A stretch of DNA of 64,000 nt from Metamycoplasma subdolum (GCF_033546815.1 NZ_CP137846.1:248001-312000); one strand, 5' to 3'. Counted from the first letter of the stretch, positions 9,041-19,014 are shown. The notes: generated by a model from the letters alone, not told the origin. Numbers and translations: made by a program.

Positions 9041-9703
9041 ATGTACAAATTTTTTGCAAATAAAAAAGAAGGCGAATTTTTCACTTTTAGTGAAGAAACT
9101 AGTAAACATATGAAAGTTTTGCGTCTTAAAAATGAAGAAATTTTAGTTAATTTTGAAAAGGAATTTTACCTATGCAATTTCATTGATCAAAATAAAGCGA
9201 AAATTATAAAAAAGACTGATATAAACAATGAAATTGGATTTGAAGTGGTTGTGGCTTTACCTTTAATTAAAGCTTCAAATTTTGAAATTGCACTGCAAAA
9301 AGTTACTGAATTAGGTGCTACTAAAATAATTCCTTTTAAATCAGCTTTTACTGATATTACGAATGTAAATATTGAACCTAAAAGGCAAAGATATGAAAAA
9401 ATAATTTTTGAAGCGAGTCAGCAAAGTTTTCGTAATATAGTTCCAACTTTAGAGCAAACTTTAACCTTTGATGAACTTTTAAATTTAGATATAAAAGATA
9501 AGATTTTAGCCTATGAAAAGGCAAAAAATATGCCACTTTCTCCGGTAAAAAACGACGTTTTATTAATAGTTGGACCTGAAGGTGGATTTCATATACATGA
9601 AATTGAAAAAGCAAAGAAAAAATGTGTTAAAATAGTTTCATTGACCAGAAGCATATTAAGAGCAGAAACCGCGATAATTTTCATGCTCAGCAGATTGTTA
9701 TAA
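9041..9703 (+). CDS. rsmE: 16S rRNA (uracil1498-N3)-methyltransferase
   Basis: SPOUT-fold methyltransferase modifying U1498 of 16S rRNA in the decoding region. The 220-residue protein has an N-terminal PUA-like domain (MYKFFANKKEGEF, HMKVLRLKNEE) and the catalytic trefoil-knot domain with KVTELGATKIIPF, SQQSFRN (family: Q..R), LLIVGPEGGF and SLTRSILRAETA, which match RsmE closely. It has its own promoter directly at the ATG and seems leaderless. rplM-rpsI follow after about 70 bases. Confidence 0.94.
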   Translation: MYKFFANKKEGEFFTFSEETSKHMKVLRLKNEEILVNFEKEFYLCNFIDQNKAKIIKKTDINNEIGFEVVVALPLIKASNFEIALQKVTELGATKIIPFKSAFTDITNVNIEPKRQRYEKIIFEASQQSFRNIVPTLEQTLTFDELLNLDIKDKILAYEKAKNMPLSPVKNDVLLIVGPEGGFHIHEIEKAKKKCVKIVSLTRSILRAETAIIFMLSRLL

Positions 9704-9773
9704 TTTTGTGAAAAATTTTTAACTTTATTGCTATAATCAATAGGCTTATTTAATAAAATCAAAAGAAGGAAAA

Positions 9774-10208
9774 ATGCGTCAAACAACAATTATTAGAAAA
9801 GAATTAGTTGATAAAAAATGATACATCATTGATGCAAAAAATATCCCTTTAGGTAGACTGGCAACACTTGCAGCTAGCATTTTAAGAGGAAAGAAAAAAC
9901 CTACATTTACACCAAACGTTGACATGGGTGATAATGTAGTTATTATTAATGCAAAAGATGTGTTATTAACAGCTAAAAAAGAAGAAAACAAAATTTACTA
10001 CCACCACACTGGATTTCCTGGCGGACTTAAAAAAATTAATGCAAAAGACTTAAGAGCTAAGTTTCCAACAGCATTAGTTGAAAAAGCAATTAGAGGAATG
10101 CTACCACATACCAAACTTGGCAGAAAGCAATTCAAAAACTTATTTGTTTATGCTGATGAAAAACACAAACAAGAAGCACAAAAACCAACTTTAATCGAGG
10201 TTAAATAA
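9774..10208 (+). CDS. rplM: 50S ribosomal protein L13
   Basis: Large-subunit protein needed early in 50S assembly. The 144-residue product starts [21 protein letters not shown] (one TGA = Trp), the standard L13 N terminus, and contains [26 protein letters not shown] and [18 protein letters not shown] precedes the ATG. The first in-frame ATG after the TGA is at 9924, but the conserved N terminus fixes the start at 9774. Its stop overlaps the rpsI start as TAATG. Confidence 0.97.
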
Positions 10209-10609
10209 TGGCTAATAAAATTGTTAAATATTATGGTTTAGGTAGAAGAAAATCATCAGTAGCCAGAGTTACAATTCTTCCAGGAAGTGGCAAGTTCTTA
10301 ATCAACACCAAAGAAGCAAAAAGTTACTTAAATTCAGATATCTTAATTCAAGATGCTTTAAGTCCACTTGAAGTTACAGAAAACTTGAAAAAATTTGATG
10401 TTAGTGCTAATGTTAACGGTGGTGGATTAACAGGGCAAGCAGGAGCTATTAGATTAGGTATTGCTAGAGCATTAATTGAAGCTTCAAATGGTGAATATCA
10501 CAACAAATTAAAAGATGCTGGCTTTTTAACCCGTGATGCACGTGTTAAAGAACGTAAGAAATACGGATTAAGAAAAGCTAGAAGAGCAAGACAATTCTCA
10601 AAACGTTAA
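10208..10609 (+). CDS. rpsI: 30S ribosomal protein S9
   Basis: Small-subunit protein whose C-terminal tail reaches the P-site tRNA. The 133-residue product has [14 protein letters not shown] near the N terminus, [20 protein letters not shown], and the invariant basic tail ending [11 protein letters not shown]. The ATG overlaps the rplM TAA by one base, giving translational coupling. A weak hairpin and tRNA-Ile follow. Confidence 0.98.
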   Translation: MANKIVKYYGLGRRKSSVARVTILPGSGKFLINTKEAKSYLNSDILIQDALSPLEVTENLKKFDVSANVNGGGLTGQAGAIRLGIARALIEASNGEYHNKLKDAGFLTRDARVKERKKYGLRKARRARQFSKR

Positions 10610-10635
10610 TTCGTTTTATAATATCATTTATATAT

Positions 10636-10655
10636 GGCAAATTTATTTGCCTTTA
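10636..10655 (+). terminator. Possible weak terminator after rpsI
   Basis: Stem GGCAAA / TTTGCC with a 4-base loop followed by only a short T stretch. TATAAT at 10617-10622 could serve the downstream tRNA-Ile, in which case this hairpin would be in its 5' leader. Confidence 0.4.
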
Positions 10656-10658
10656 TCT

Positions 10659-10735
10659 GCGAGCATAGCTCAGTTGGTTAGAGCACACGACTGATAATCG
10701 TGAGGTCGATGGTTCAAGTCCATTTGTTCGCACCA
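10659..10735 (+). tRNA. tRNA-Ile (GAT)
   Basis: Cloverleaf with acceptor GCGAGCA / TGTTCGC, D arm TAGCTCAGTTGGTTAGAGC, anticodon stem ACGAC / ATCGT region with loop TGATAAT (anticodon GAT), T arm GGTTCAAGTCC, and an encoded CCA at 10733-10735. Confidence 0.96.
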
Positions 10736-10753
10736 TTTCAAGAAATTGACCTT

Positions 10754-10784
10754 AAAAGACCAGATTAAAAATGGTCTTTTTTTT
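10754..10784 (+). terminator. Terminator after tRNA-Ile
   Basis: Perfect 9-bp stem AAAAGACCA / TGGTCTTTT with a 9-base loop and a T run. Confidence 0.88.
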
Positions 10785-10793
10785 ATCTACTTT

Positions 10794-10826
10794 AAAAAGA
10801 AAAAAGTGAAGAAATTATCTTCACCT
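10794..10826 (-). terminator. Terminator of the tyrS/racemase unit
   Basis: On the minus strand GTGAAG / CTTCAC with a 7-base loop is followed by a T-rich tail (plus-strand A run 10794-10805). It lies about 20 bases beyond the racemase-like stop. Confidence 0.8.
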
Positions 10827-10845
10827 CAATTTTTAAATTTATTCT

Positions 10846-11907
10846 TTATTCAAATACTTTTTCAACAAATTTTGAATTAAATAAATAAAGCAAGCTCCCT
10901 CAATCTAAAGCAAATGTTACAATATCATTTATTTTATATTCTTTCTTAGAATTTGTAACATCTAAAATCATATGATCTGAAGAACCGCCAAGGATAATAA
11001 TATCTTTATCATAAGGAAACATTGCATCAAACATTGTGTCAAGTTTTCCAAGTGCAAGTATTACTCTTTTTATCATTCCTTTGTCTTCAAAATAAGGCTT
11101 TTTGCCAAAGGCGTCAATGCCACATTCTCCTACTGGTAAAGAAGATTTATAATCAACTTCAACAACTCTTGCTTCGCATCTAAAAGCATCACGATACATT
11201 CCTTTAATAGTTTCGCGATACATATCTTCGGTTCCAAAAATCATGCCAAATCCCATTCTAATAAAATTAATTTCACGAGGCATTGTTTTTTCTCAAATCA
11301 TGTGAAAACTATAAGTATTTCCGCCTGACATATGAGTCATTTTTATCTTATATTTATCTTCAATTTCATGTTGCAGTTTAACAAATAAATTCATGGCTTC
11401 AACTGAAGGTTTTCTTGCTCCATAGCATCCGAAATTGCATCCAAGTCCTACAAGTTTAACACCTTTTAATTTAATAATTTTGCCAGCCATGTCAACGGCT
11501 TCTTCAGGTAAAACTCCTTCACGTCTATCTCCTAAATCAACCATTAAAATAACTTCGTGAATTTTACCTTGTTTTATACTTTCTTCGCTAACTTTTTTAA
11601 TTACACTAATATCAGTTTGCAAGGATGAGTCGCAAAGTTCAACTAGTTTTTTAACTTCATGCATTTGAGCAATTCTTAATAATTGCTTATGAACTTTAAA
11701 ATCTTTGTAAACTTCAATATTTTCAAGTCTAGAATCGCCAAAGTATTTAATACCTGCTTCTAAATAAAGTTCGGCCATTCTACGATTTCCTACGAAGCCT
11801 TTTGTTACTGCAACTATTTGAACATTTCTTTCTTCGCAAATTTCAATCGCTCTTCTAACATTAGTTTTAAACTTTTCCTCATTAATAACAATTCTTGGTC
11901 ATTCCAT
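10846..11907 (-). CDS. PLP-dependent amino-acid racemase (ornithine/alanine racemase-like)
   Basis: A 353-residue protein resembling the COG3457-type amino-acid racemases, which have the alanine-racemase TIM barrel and lie close to ornithine racemase. VAVTKGF near residue 35 supplies the PLP-binding lysine. VDLGDRREGV, LGCNFGCYGA, MSGGNTYS and RMGFGMIFGTED follow the family pattern. Two TGA codons near the C terminus and one near the N terminus are read as Trp, which extends the gene at both ends; the ATG at 11907 has a strong GGAGG site that lies inside the end of tyrS. The amino-acid substrate cannot be told from sequence, and with no cell wall a D-amino acid role is unclear. Confidence 0.75.
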
Positions 11908-11909
11908 TT

Positions 11910-13145
11910 CTACTGTTCCTCCAAAATGTAAAAGTCCTTTTTGCCTTTCTTTAATAGAAGATATTTTTTGCCAAAATGTTTGGCAAAAACTTTGAGGTTT
12001 TCATCTTCAACAACTTCTCCATCTAACATGAATGATTTTTTGGATAAGAATTCTCTTATTTCTCTATTTGAAGATAAAATCCCCTTCTCTTTAATTATTT
12101 CAATAAACGTTTGGTTTTTTTGAAACTTTATAACAGGGAGATAACCTTTTAGAAGATCAATATCTTCAGCCTTTAAATTAAATTTTCCTTTATTAAATAA
12201 AGTTTGACTAATTTCTTCACATTTTTTGGCAATTTTTTCGCTATGAATTGTTTTAACTATTTCAAAAGCAAATGCTCTTTGAGCAACTCTTTTACTTTTA
12301 TCTAAATTGTGAGTTTTGATTATTTTGTCAATTTCGCCAAGTTCTAGAAAAGTAAGTCATTTCAATTGTGCTTCAATTTTTACATCGCTTGTATTTAGAA
12401 GTTGTTGGTAGATTGAAAAAGGGCTTGTCATTTCTTTGCTAAGTCATAAGTTTCCACCACCTGAAGATTTTCCGATTTTATTATTATTTTCATCAGTAAC
12501 TAAATTCAGTGTAAGACCGACAGCATCAGCATTTTCGCCATGTATTTTTCTTATCATTTCAAGTCCAGTAGTAACATTTCCTCATTGATCAGAACCACCA
12601 ACTTGGATTTTTACGTTGTAATCTTCATATAAGGTTTTAAAATCTCATCCTTGAATAAGTTGATATGAAAATTCAGTAAAAGTAAGTCCGTTTTCAAGTC
12701 TAGTTGCAATTGAATCTTTGGCTAAAAGATAGTTAATATTAACCATTTTGCCAGGTTTGGTTAAAAAATCAACAAGAGTTCAATTTTTATAAAACTCTAA
12801 GTTATCAATTACTTCAAGTCCAAATGATTCAAGTTGTTTTTTGATATGTTTTTTATTTTCTTCAATTGTTTTAATATCTAAAAAACTTCTTTCAGTTTCT
12901 CTAAAACTTGGATCGCCAATCATTCCAGTAATTCCGCCAAGAACAGCATAAGCTTTATAACCAAATTTTTTAAATCTTAAAAGAGCACTAATAAGTAAAA
13001 AATTACCTAAGTGTAAGCTTTTAGCAGTTGGGTCAAAGCCAGTATAAACAGCACAATTTTTTGGTAAAGCATCAAACTTTTCCTCGCTTGAAATATTTTT
13101 TAAAAGTGAACGTTTTTTTAACTCATCTAAAATTGAAAGAGACAT
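11910..13145 (-). CDS. tyrS: Tyrosyl-tRNA synthetase
   Basis: Class I synthetase charging tRNA-Tyr. The 411-residue protein has FDPTAKSLHLGNFL with HLGN in place of HIGH, GGITGMIGDPS, and a KMSKS-equivalent KIGKSSGGG, followed by a C-terminal S4-like RNA-binding domain. Several TGA codons are read as Trp, including the one right after EFYKN, so the gene runs on to TAG at 11910. AAGGA precedes the ATG. Two bases separate its stop from the racemase-like start, so the two are co-transcribed. Confidence 0.95.
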
Positions 13146-13196
13146 ATTTATTCCTTATTTTGTTAATTAATTATACTTAAAATTTTATATATATTA

Positions 13197-13202
13197 TATA
13201 AT
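13197..13202 (+). promoter_or_regulatory. Candidate -10 (TATAAT) of the degV gene
   Basis: TATAAT 34 bases before the ATG, in the divergent gap between tyrS and the degV-family gene; AAGGAG sits ahead of the ATG. Confidence 0.5.
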
Positions 13203-13236
13203 ACTTACTGCTCTATATAAAGGAGAAATTAAACTT

Positions 13237-14118
13237 ATGAAAGTAAAAATTATTGTTGATTCTTCAACTTCGCTTACTCAAGAACAAGCCAATAGTTTAG
13301 GTTGAGGATTTATCCCAATACTTGTTCAAGTTAATGAAAAAACTTATGAAGTAGGAGTTGATTTTAATCTTGAATTTCATAAAAAAGTTTGAGATAACAA
13401 TAGACGTGAAAAATTAAAAACTTCTGCAAGTTTGCCAGGAAGAGTTCAAGAAGAAGTAAACAAATATATAAATGATTTTGACAAAATTGTAATTTATCCA
13501 TTAAGTCGTGAACTTTCAAGCCAATGTCATATGATCAAAATGATGTATGCTGATAATGACAAAGTATTTGTTGTAGAAAGTCGTAAAGTTTCATATTTAA
13601 TGACATTAGATTTATTTAGATTTGAAAACTTAATGAACGAAAGAGTTAAATTCGAAGAGGCTTGCAAAGTATTTGATGAACCTACTGATAAAGTACTTTT
13701 AATACCTGAATTTAACGATGCACTTGTTGCTGGCGGAAGACTTACAAAAGCAGCCGCTGCTGTTGCAAAACTTTTCAAAATTGTACCTGTAATAAAGTTA
13801 GAAAATGGATTTTTAGATAAAGAGTCTCTTTCAAGAGTTTTTCCAAAAACAATTGTCAAAAAAGCGAAAGAACTTTTTGAAAATTCAAAACACAAAAATG
13901 ATCCTAATTATGAATTTGTTTTAGTAGATGCATTAAACAACAATGTTGAAACTTATATTAAACAAATTAAAGAAATATTACCAATTGATAAAATTAGATA
14001 TATCAAAATGGGTTCAGATATAACTATTCATACCGGAATAGGAGCAATCTCTTTATCTTATATAAAAGTTGAAGAATCTATTAGAGATAGAATGGACAAA
14101 TTTTCAAAAATTGTTTAA
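13237..14118 (+). CDS. DegV family fatty-acid-binding protein
   Basis: The 293-residue protein starts MKVKIIVDSSTSL, the DegV N-terminal signature, and includes KTSASLPG, PLSRELSSQC (fatty-acid carboxylate-binding region) and GRLTKAAAAVAKLFKI. Family members bind a fatty acid and act as FakB-type partners of fatty-acid kinase, feeding exogenous fatty acids into phospholipid synthesis. That fits an organism that takes up host lipids, but fakA is not in the window. AAGGAG precedes the ATG. TGA is read as Trp twice in the first 60 residues. Specificity cannot be inferred. Confidence 0.9.
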
Positions 14119-14124
14119 GAATTA

Positions 14125-14156
14125 AAAAAGCGAAAGATTTTTACCTTTCGCTTTTA
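14125..14156. terminator. Terminator between degV gene and the convergent surface-protein gene
   Basis: GCGAAAG / CTTTCGC with an 8-base loop, A-rich before and T-rich after, so usable in both directions. Confidence 0.85.
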
Positions 14157-14172
14157 TTGTTTTGTTTTTTTG

Positions 14173-17100
14173 CTAATAACGTCTTATTTTCTTAAATACA
14201 GTTAGTAGGATAGTAGCAACTGCTGCCAAGCCTAGAAGTAACAAAATATTAAGAGCAAGTCCAGCTTTTGCACTATTTCTTAGTGAGGCTGAAATTTTAG
14301 GGCGTGCTAGAAGAGTTTCTAGGTCTAAAATTTCTTGTCTAATTTTTGCAAGATCAGCAGAACTTTTTGCCTGATCAACTTTATTTTTAAAGTTATCTTT
14401 TTGTTCTTTGTTAAGTTTAGCATTATTGTCAATTTCAGTTTTTAAGTCTTTCTTAGCTTGATCTAATATTGAATCACCTTTTAATGCTTCTTTAGCATCT
14501 TTGACATTTTTAATTAATGCTTCAACTTGAGTTTTATCTTTAGCATCGCTAAATGTTAAAGCATTGTATGCATTGTCAAATGCATCCTTTTTGTCTTGTT
14601 TTTCTTCAAGATAAATTACTAAAGTTTTGACATCTTTATATTCATTTTGGATATCAATTAATTCTTTCATTACTTTTTCAAGTTCATTAATTTGTTTGTG
14701 TTCAAGAATTAATTTATCAATTGATTTTATTGCATCAATTGCAAGAGCTTGTTTATCTTTTTGAGCTTTGTTTAGATTTTCTAAACTTTTAACTTCATTT
14801 TTTAGTAAGTTTTTTAGCTCGTATGTAACTTCAGCATATGTTTGAACAGAAGTTTTTAAGGTCATATTGTCAGCTTTAGAAAGTAGAAAAGTTTTGTCAC
14901 TAGATGTTGGTCAATCTGTTGCATTTATTTTAGCTTTTAGATCATTTTTTAGTTGTTCTAATTTTGCTTTATGATAATTATCTATTTCCTCTCTAATAGG
15001 ATCTAAATCAGAAAGTTGAGTTGCAAGGTTAACTTCTGCAATTAAAGTTTGCTTTTGGTTAGTTTCTAAATATTCATCATCTTGAATTTCTTTTATTAGA
15101 GCAGCTTTAGCAGCTTCTAAAAGATTTGCATCGCCATTTAAAGCTTCTCTTGCTTGTTCTAAAGAAGTTTTTAAGCTTTCAACTTCAGCTTTTGTTTTAG
15201 CATCAGTAAAGTTTGAGTTTGCAAATGCTTGATCGTAAGCATCTTTTTTATCTTTATCAGCGTGTTTATAGTTATCAGTAGTAATAATGTTTGCACGTTT
15301 TGCTTGTTCTTCTTTTAATAATTTCATTTGTTCACTTGTTTGAATTGCTTCAAGTGATAAATTATTTAAAGTAGTAATATGAGTAGCATTTTCATCAACT
15401 TTATTTGGTATAAAAGCAGGAACGAGTGAAAGTAGTTTTGCTCTTTGGTTATGGTTTAAATCTGAGCATAAACTAGAAGTAGAAATAAATGTTGTTAAAG
15501 AATTACTTACTGAGGTATATAAGTTTTGAATTTTTTCATATATTGAAATGTCGTTTCATCTTATACTATCTCAATTAGTTGCAGAATTTGTGATTGTAGT
15601 ATTAATAATTTCAGTTTTTTTATTACTATCTAATCATTGTACGTTTAGCCCATTTATTAAATCATAGAATTTTTTTCAAATGTTTTTGTAACCATCAACT
15701 AAATTTGATGCTATAGTAATTTGTTTAATTTGTTCAGAAAGTTCTGCTTTATCAATTGAAGTGCTTGCATAGGCTTCTTCAATTTTTTGTCTATAATTTT
15801 GAGCATGATTTATATTTGAGTATTTAATGTTTAATGTATGTTGTGCGGTTGTGTGATATGTTTGATTCATTTCACCTATTTTTGCACACAAATCAATAAT
15901 TTCTTGTAGTTCTAAAACTTTTGGTCTAAAAGTTTCAAGTGTTGTTTTTCAATCACTTGAATGAATATCAAGTTTAATAAGATTTAAAAATGATTGTGCT
16001 GTAGTGTTTATTTTATTTTTTCTATCGTTTGTTATTAAATTGTAATGTTCATGACGTCACAAACTATTAGAATCAAAAGCACCGGTAGTAAATAAATCAG
16101 CAAATGATTTTTGAATTTTAGCAAAAACTAAATTTAGTTTTTCCAAATCTGTTGCATTATCAATCTCAGTTTTAAGTTGCTGTGCTAATGGTCCAGAAGA
16201 AAGAAGTCATTTTGCTTCAGGTTTTTCTATTGAAATTACAAAGTTTTTAAGATATTCTTTATCAAGCGGTACACTGTTAGCTTCAATATCTTCTCTTGCT
16301 TTTTTAAGTGCAGTAAGTGCATTATTAATTTGTTCTTCTTCCATGAAATTATCATAATCTTTTGTGGCATTTAATCAAGCAGTATTATATGCATTTTGTA
16401 AATTTATTGGTGCATTTTTATATACTTGACTATCAGTAAATGCAGTTCCATTATAATAGTTTGCTTTTAAATTCAATTCTGTTTTTAAATCTTTAAATTT
16501 CTTATTGAATGTTTTAAATTCCTTTAGTAAATCAATTAACTGATTTAAGGGTAATATAACAGAATCTTTAGTATAAAGTCTGTCTCAACTACGATTTGGA
16601 TCTTGATCAACCATAGAAATAATTTCTTCTTGAAGTTCTAGTAGAAAAAAATTTTTTATTGCTGAACCTAAATAATAACCTTCTAAAGGCACTATAGTTT
16701 CATTTAAAATATTTGTGGCATACTTAATTCCAAAATCACAAGCATCTTTTCTAAGTTGCACCATTTTTGGAAAATCATTCTCACTATTGAACATCCTAAT
16801 ATTATCATATGAATTCTGTAGTTCTGGATTTAGGTCAATAATATGAGTTCTATTTACCTCTTCAACGAATTCTTGAATTGAAAATAGATCTTCTTTTGCG
16901 GTAGGCAAATATAAATGGGGTGATAATTTATTGTAATACTCATCCAACTTGTCCACAGTAGCACTAAACTTAATTCCATCATCAGGCGAAGGATATAAAA
17001 ATCGATCATCTGTGGTGTTATTTACAATTAGAGAAATATTCTGTTGCCGTTCATATGTTGCACCCATGAATTCATAAGAGGAATTTCTGTCGGTTCTAAG

Positions 17101-17730
17101 CCTATGGTATAGTTTGAATTGCTTAGATACTCTTTCAATTGTATATAAATAGGGAGTAACTGCGGAAAACATTCAGTGTAGTTTTTCATAAATATCTTCC
17201 TCATGTCTGCCATAATTTTCTTTGAAAAATCTATCTTCTAAATAAAAAGGGTGATCTTGAATCTCAAGCTTTACCAATTTCTTAAAATAAGATGTTTTAT
17301 ATCCATCAAATCCAGTTTCTTTGCTTAGATTATCTAATAAATTAAAAGCATAAGCATCTTTGTCTTTTAAAACGAAGTTTGCTGCCCCTGGTATATCATC
17401 AATTGAACTGTCGTCTGGCCATTCTGATATCACGGCACTTTTAATTAATCAATAAAATTCAAACACATGTTCTCATCCTATTGCAGTTGGAGTTTTTTCT
17501 CTTCATTCCTCTTGAGTTTCTTTACTAAAAAACTTTAGCCCTTCTTGAAAGTCCTTTTGAAGAACCGCTAATGCACCTGCATGTCAAGGTTCAGCTCTCG
17601 TTGCTCTTGTCTCTGTTATTTTATTATTATTTTGCTTGTCAGTTTTTAAAGAAATACTTGTAAGTGGCAAGGCCGATACAGGTAAAAGTGATAATAATAC
17701 AAGTAATTTCTTAAATTTTGGTTTTGACAT
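14173..17730 (-). CDS. Large cell-surface protein with repeated helical (GA/FIVAR-like) modules and a C-terminal membrane anchor
   Basis: A single 1185-residue frame, checked codon by codon, containing many TGA (Trp) codons. The N terminus MSKPKFKKLLVLLSLLPVSALPLTS is a signal peptide without a lipobox Cys. The middle is a long, mostly helical and charged region. Toward the C terminus are two related units of about 90 residues (KDAYDQAF... and KDAFDNAY..., see repeats). The last 30 residues form one hydrophobic helix (LALNILLLLGLAAVATILLTVF) ending in KKIRRY, a stop-transfer anchor. The protein should therefore be mostly extracellular and anchored at its C-terminal end. Such modules are known from Lmp-like and other mycoplasma surface proteins; adhesion or host-protein binding is only inferred. 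A poly-T tract and an inverted leader lie upstream. Confidence 0.85.
14329..14595 (-). repeat. Surface-protein module, copy 2
   Basis: Encodes about 89 residues from DKKDAFDNAYNALTFSDAK to LAKIRQEI. It is related to copy 1 at 14983-15252, with conserved KDKKDA(F/Y)D, F(S/T)DAKxK, A(K/R)EAL(K/N)GD and IR(Q/E)EI. The copies are diverged and spaced about 219 codons apart. Confidence 0.8.
14983..15252 (-). repeat. Surface-protein module, copy 1
   Basis: Encodes about 90 residues from DKKDAYDQAFANSNFTDAK to LDPIREEI, homologous to copy 2. The second half (ALIKEI...LETNQKQTLIAEV) resembles the three-helix GA module. A more distant third unit may lie around 16050-16400 (EEEQINNALTALKKARED). Confidence 0.75.
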
Positions 17731-17734
17731 AAAT

Positions 17735-17914
17735 TTTTCCTTATAAAAAATTTTTAGTGAATAAAAAAATACCTACTAACTCATAGCATAAGAAATAGTT
17801 ATTTTAAAATAACAAATGAAATATAGTAAGTTATAAGATGAGTTAATAAGTTTATTAATTAATAATAATTAATATAGTTAATATTTTTTTATTCATTAAA
17901 AAATATAAGGAAAA
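17735..17914. repeat. Inverted copies of a leader/RBS segment upstream of the surface-protein gene
   Basis: Two blocks on the left (17735-17745 TTTTCCTTATA; 17758-17771 TGAATAAAAAAATA) reappear as reverse complements on the right (17904-17914 and 17882-17895), enclosing about 110 bp. The left copy holds the AAGGA of the surface-protein gene (minus). The right copy puts AAGG before an ATG at 17916 on the plus strand that opens only a 5-codon frame. Inside are further palindromes: GTTATTTTAAAATAAC (17798-17813) and TAACTCAT/ATGAGTTA (17777-17784, 17838-17845). It could be an invertible leader, a remnant of a duplicated gene start, or chance in A+T-rich DNA. Confidence 0.5.
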
Positions 17915-18064
17915 TATGGACCAATTTGCCTAATACCGGAGGTATTTAATCCTTGTTTTATTGAGTAAAATTAACTTTTCTTCTACTTTTTTTGCTTTTT
18001 TTTTTTTTTTTTGGTTTCCGTAAAATAAGAACTCAAGGTTATTTTTAATGTTTTAATGAAAAAA
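17915..18064. other. Rest of the 391-bp gap upstream of the surface-protein gene, with a 17-T homopolymer
   Basis: No gene is seen. It holds a 5-codon frame (17916-17933), a small AATACC/GGTATT hairpin (17933-17947) and an uninterrupted run of 17 T at 17996-18012, which is poly-A on the coding strand of the surface-protein gene, about 270 bases upstream of its ATG. Homopolymers of this length in front of mycoplasma surface genes are known switching sites. Here no -10/-35 pair can be assigned around it. Confidence 0.6.
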
Positions 18065-18096
18065 AGTAAATTAAAAATGCAGATTTTGGTCTGCAT
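18065..18096 (-). terminator. Terminator of rplU-rpmA
   Basis: On the minus strand TGCAGA / TCTGCA with a 6-base loop is followed by TTTTTAATTT, about 26 bases beyond the rpmA stop. Confidence 0.82.
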
Positions 18097-18121
18097 TAAT
18101 TTATCTTTATAGATATTGAAT

Positions 18122-18610
18122 TTAGTTCAGTTTTTCAGTTTTTTTAGTAACTTTTTTAACTGCTGGTTTTTTAGCAGCAGCAACTTTTTTGATAGTTTCT
18201 TTTTTAGGTTTAACTTCTTTAACTTCTTTTACTTCTTTAGTTTTAGTAGTCTTAGGAACTTTTGAAGTTTTTGAAGTTGGTTTTACTTCTTTAGTTTCCT
18301 TAGTTTTTGTGCTTGTTTTAACACTAGCCTTTTTGCTAGGTGTAGGTTTTACTAATGATTCTTTTGAATAAACTGAAGCAAATTTACGATTGATTCTGTT
18401 TTCAAATTTTACAATTCCGTCAATTAAAGCATAAAGTGTGTAATCTTTTCCCATTCCAACATTGTTGCCTGGAAAAATTTTGGTTCCACGTTGTCTAAAA
18501 ATTATTGATCCTGCTAAAATGAATTCACCATCAGTAGCTTTAACTCCAAGTCTTCTACCTGCAGAGTCTCTACTATTACGGGTTGTTCCCCCGGCTTTCG
18601 TATGTGCCAT
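18122..18610 (-). CDS. rpmA: 50S ribosomal protein L27 with a long lysine-rich C-terminal extension
   Basis: Large-subunit protein whose N terminus reaches the peptidyl-transferase centre. The first 85 residues are typical L27: [24 protein letters not shown] and [15 protein letters not shown]. Two things stand out. The start is immediately at the mature AHTKAGG-type N terminus, without the cleavable extension many Firmicutes L27 carry, and no Prp protease gene lies between rplU and rpmA (gap 6 bases). The protein is 162 residues instead of about 85-95 because of a Lys/Thr/Val-rich tail with repeated KEVKEVK/TKTKE units. The tail may be an RNA-binding extension. Confidence 0.93.
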   Translation of the reverse strand: MAHTKAGGTTRNSRDSAGRRLGVKATDGEFILAGSIIFRQRGTKIFPGNNVGMGKDYTLYALIDGIVKFENRINRKFASVYSKESLVKPTPSKKASVKTSTKTKETKEVKPTSKTSKVPKTTKTKEVKEVKEVKPKKETIKKVAAAKKPAVKKVTKKTEKLN

Positions 18611-18616
18611 AGTCTC

Positions 18617-18916
18617 TTACCCCTTGATTTCCAAAATTTTAACTCTTGTGTAAGGTTGACGGTGACCTAATTTTCTTTTATGAGTTGATTTAGCATTATG
18701 TCTATAAACAACGATTTTTTTAGCTTTTCCTTGTTTTTCGATAATTGATGAAACAGAAGCATTTTTTAAGTAAGGAGTTCCGATTTTACCATCAATAGCT
18801 AATACTTTATCAAAGGTAAATTTATCTCCTTCTTTGCCTTCAACCTTTTCAATAAAGATTGTGTCGCCCGGCTTAACAATTATTTGTTTTCCACCAGTTT
18901 CGATAATAGCAAACAT
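18617..18916 (-). CDS. rplU: 50S ribosomal protein L21
   Basis: Large-subunit protein. The 99-residue product starts MFAIIETGGKQIIVKPGDTIFIEK and ends with the typical THKRKLGHRQPYTRVKILEI block. The plus-strand complement CCCCCTTAT shows a strong AAGGGGG ribosome-binding site before the ATG. It leads the rplU-rpmA unit; a structured leader precedes it. Confidence 0.97.
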   Translation of the reverse strand: MFAIIETGGKQIIVKPGDTIFIEKVEGKEGDKFTFDKVLAIDGKIGTPYLKNASVSSIIEKQGKAKKIVVYRHNAKSTHKRKLGHRQPYTRVKILEIKG

Positions 18917-19014
18917 TTTGCCCCCTTATATTTTGTCACATCTTTAAGGTACTATATAAAATAGTTTGCAAACCTTTTTGGTATGGTTACTCTATAAGTA
19001 ACGTGCTAATTATA
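18917..19014 (-). promoter_or_regulatory. rplU promoter and structured 5' leader
   Basis: TATAAT on the minus strand (19014-19009) puts the transcript start near 19002. The first transcribed bases form GTTACT / AGTAAC (19002-18997, 18991-18986), and a GTTTGCAAAC palindrome follows at 18964-18973. This resembles an autoregulatory ribosomal-protein leader (an L21 leader is known in Firmicutes), but a match to that family was not tested. Confidence 0.5.
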
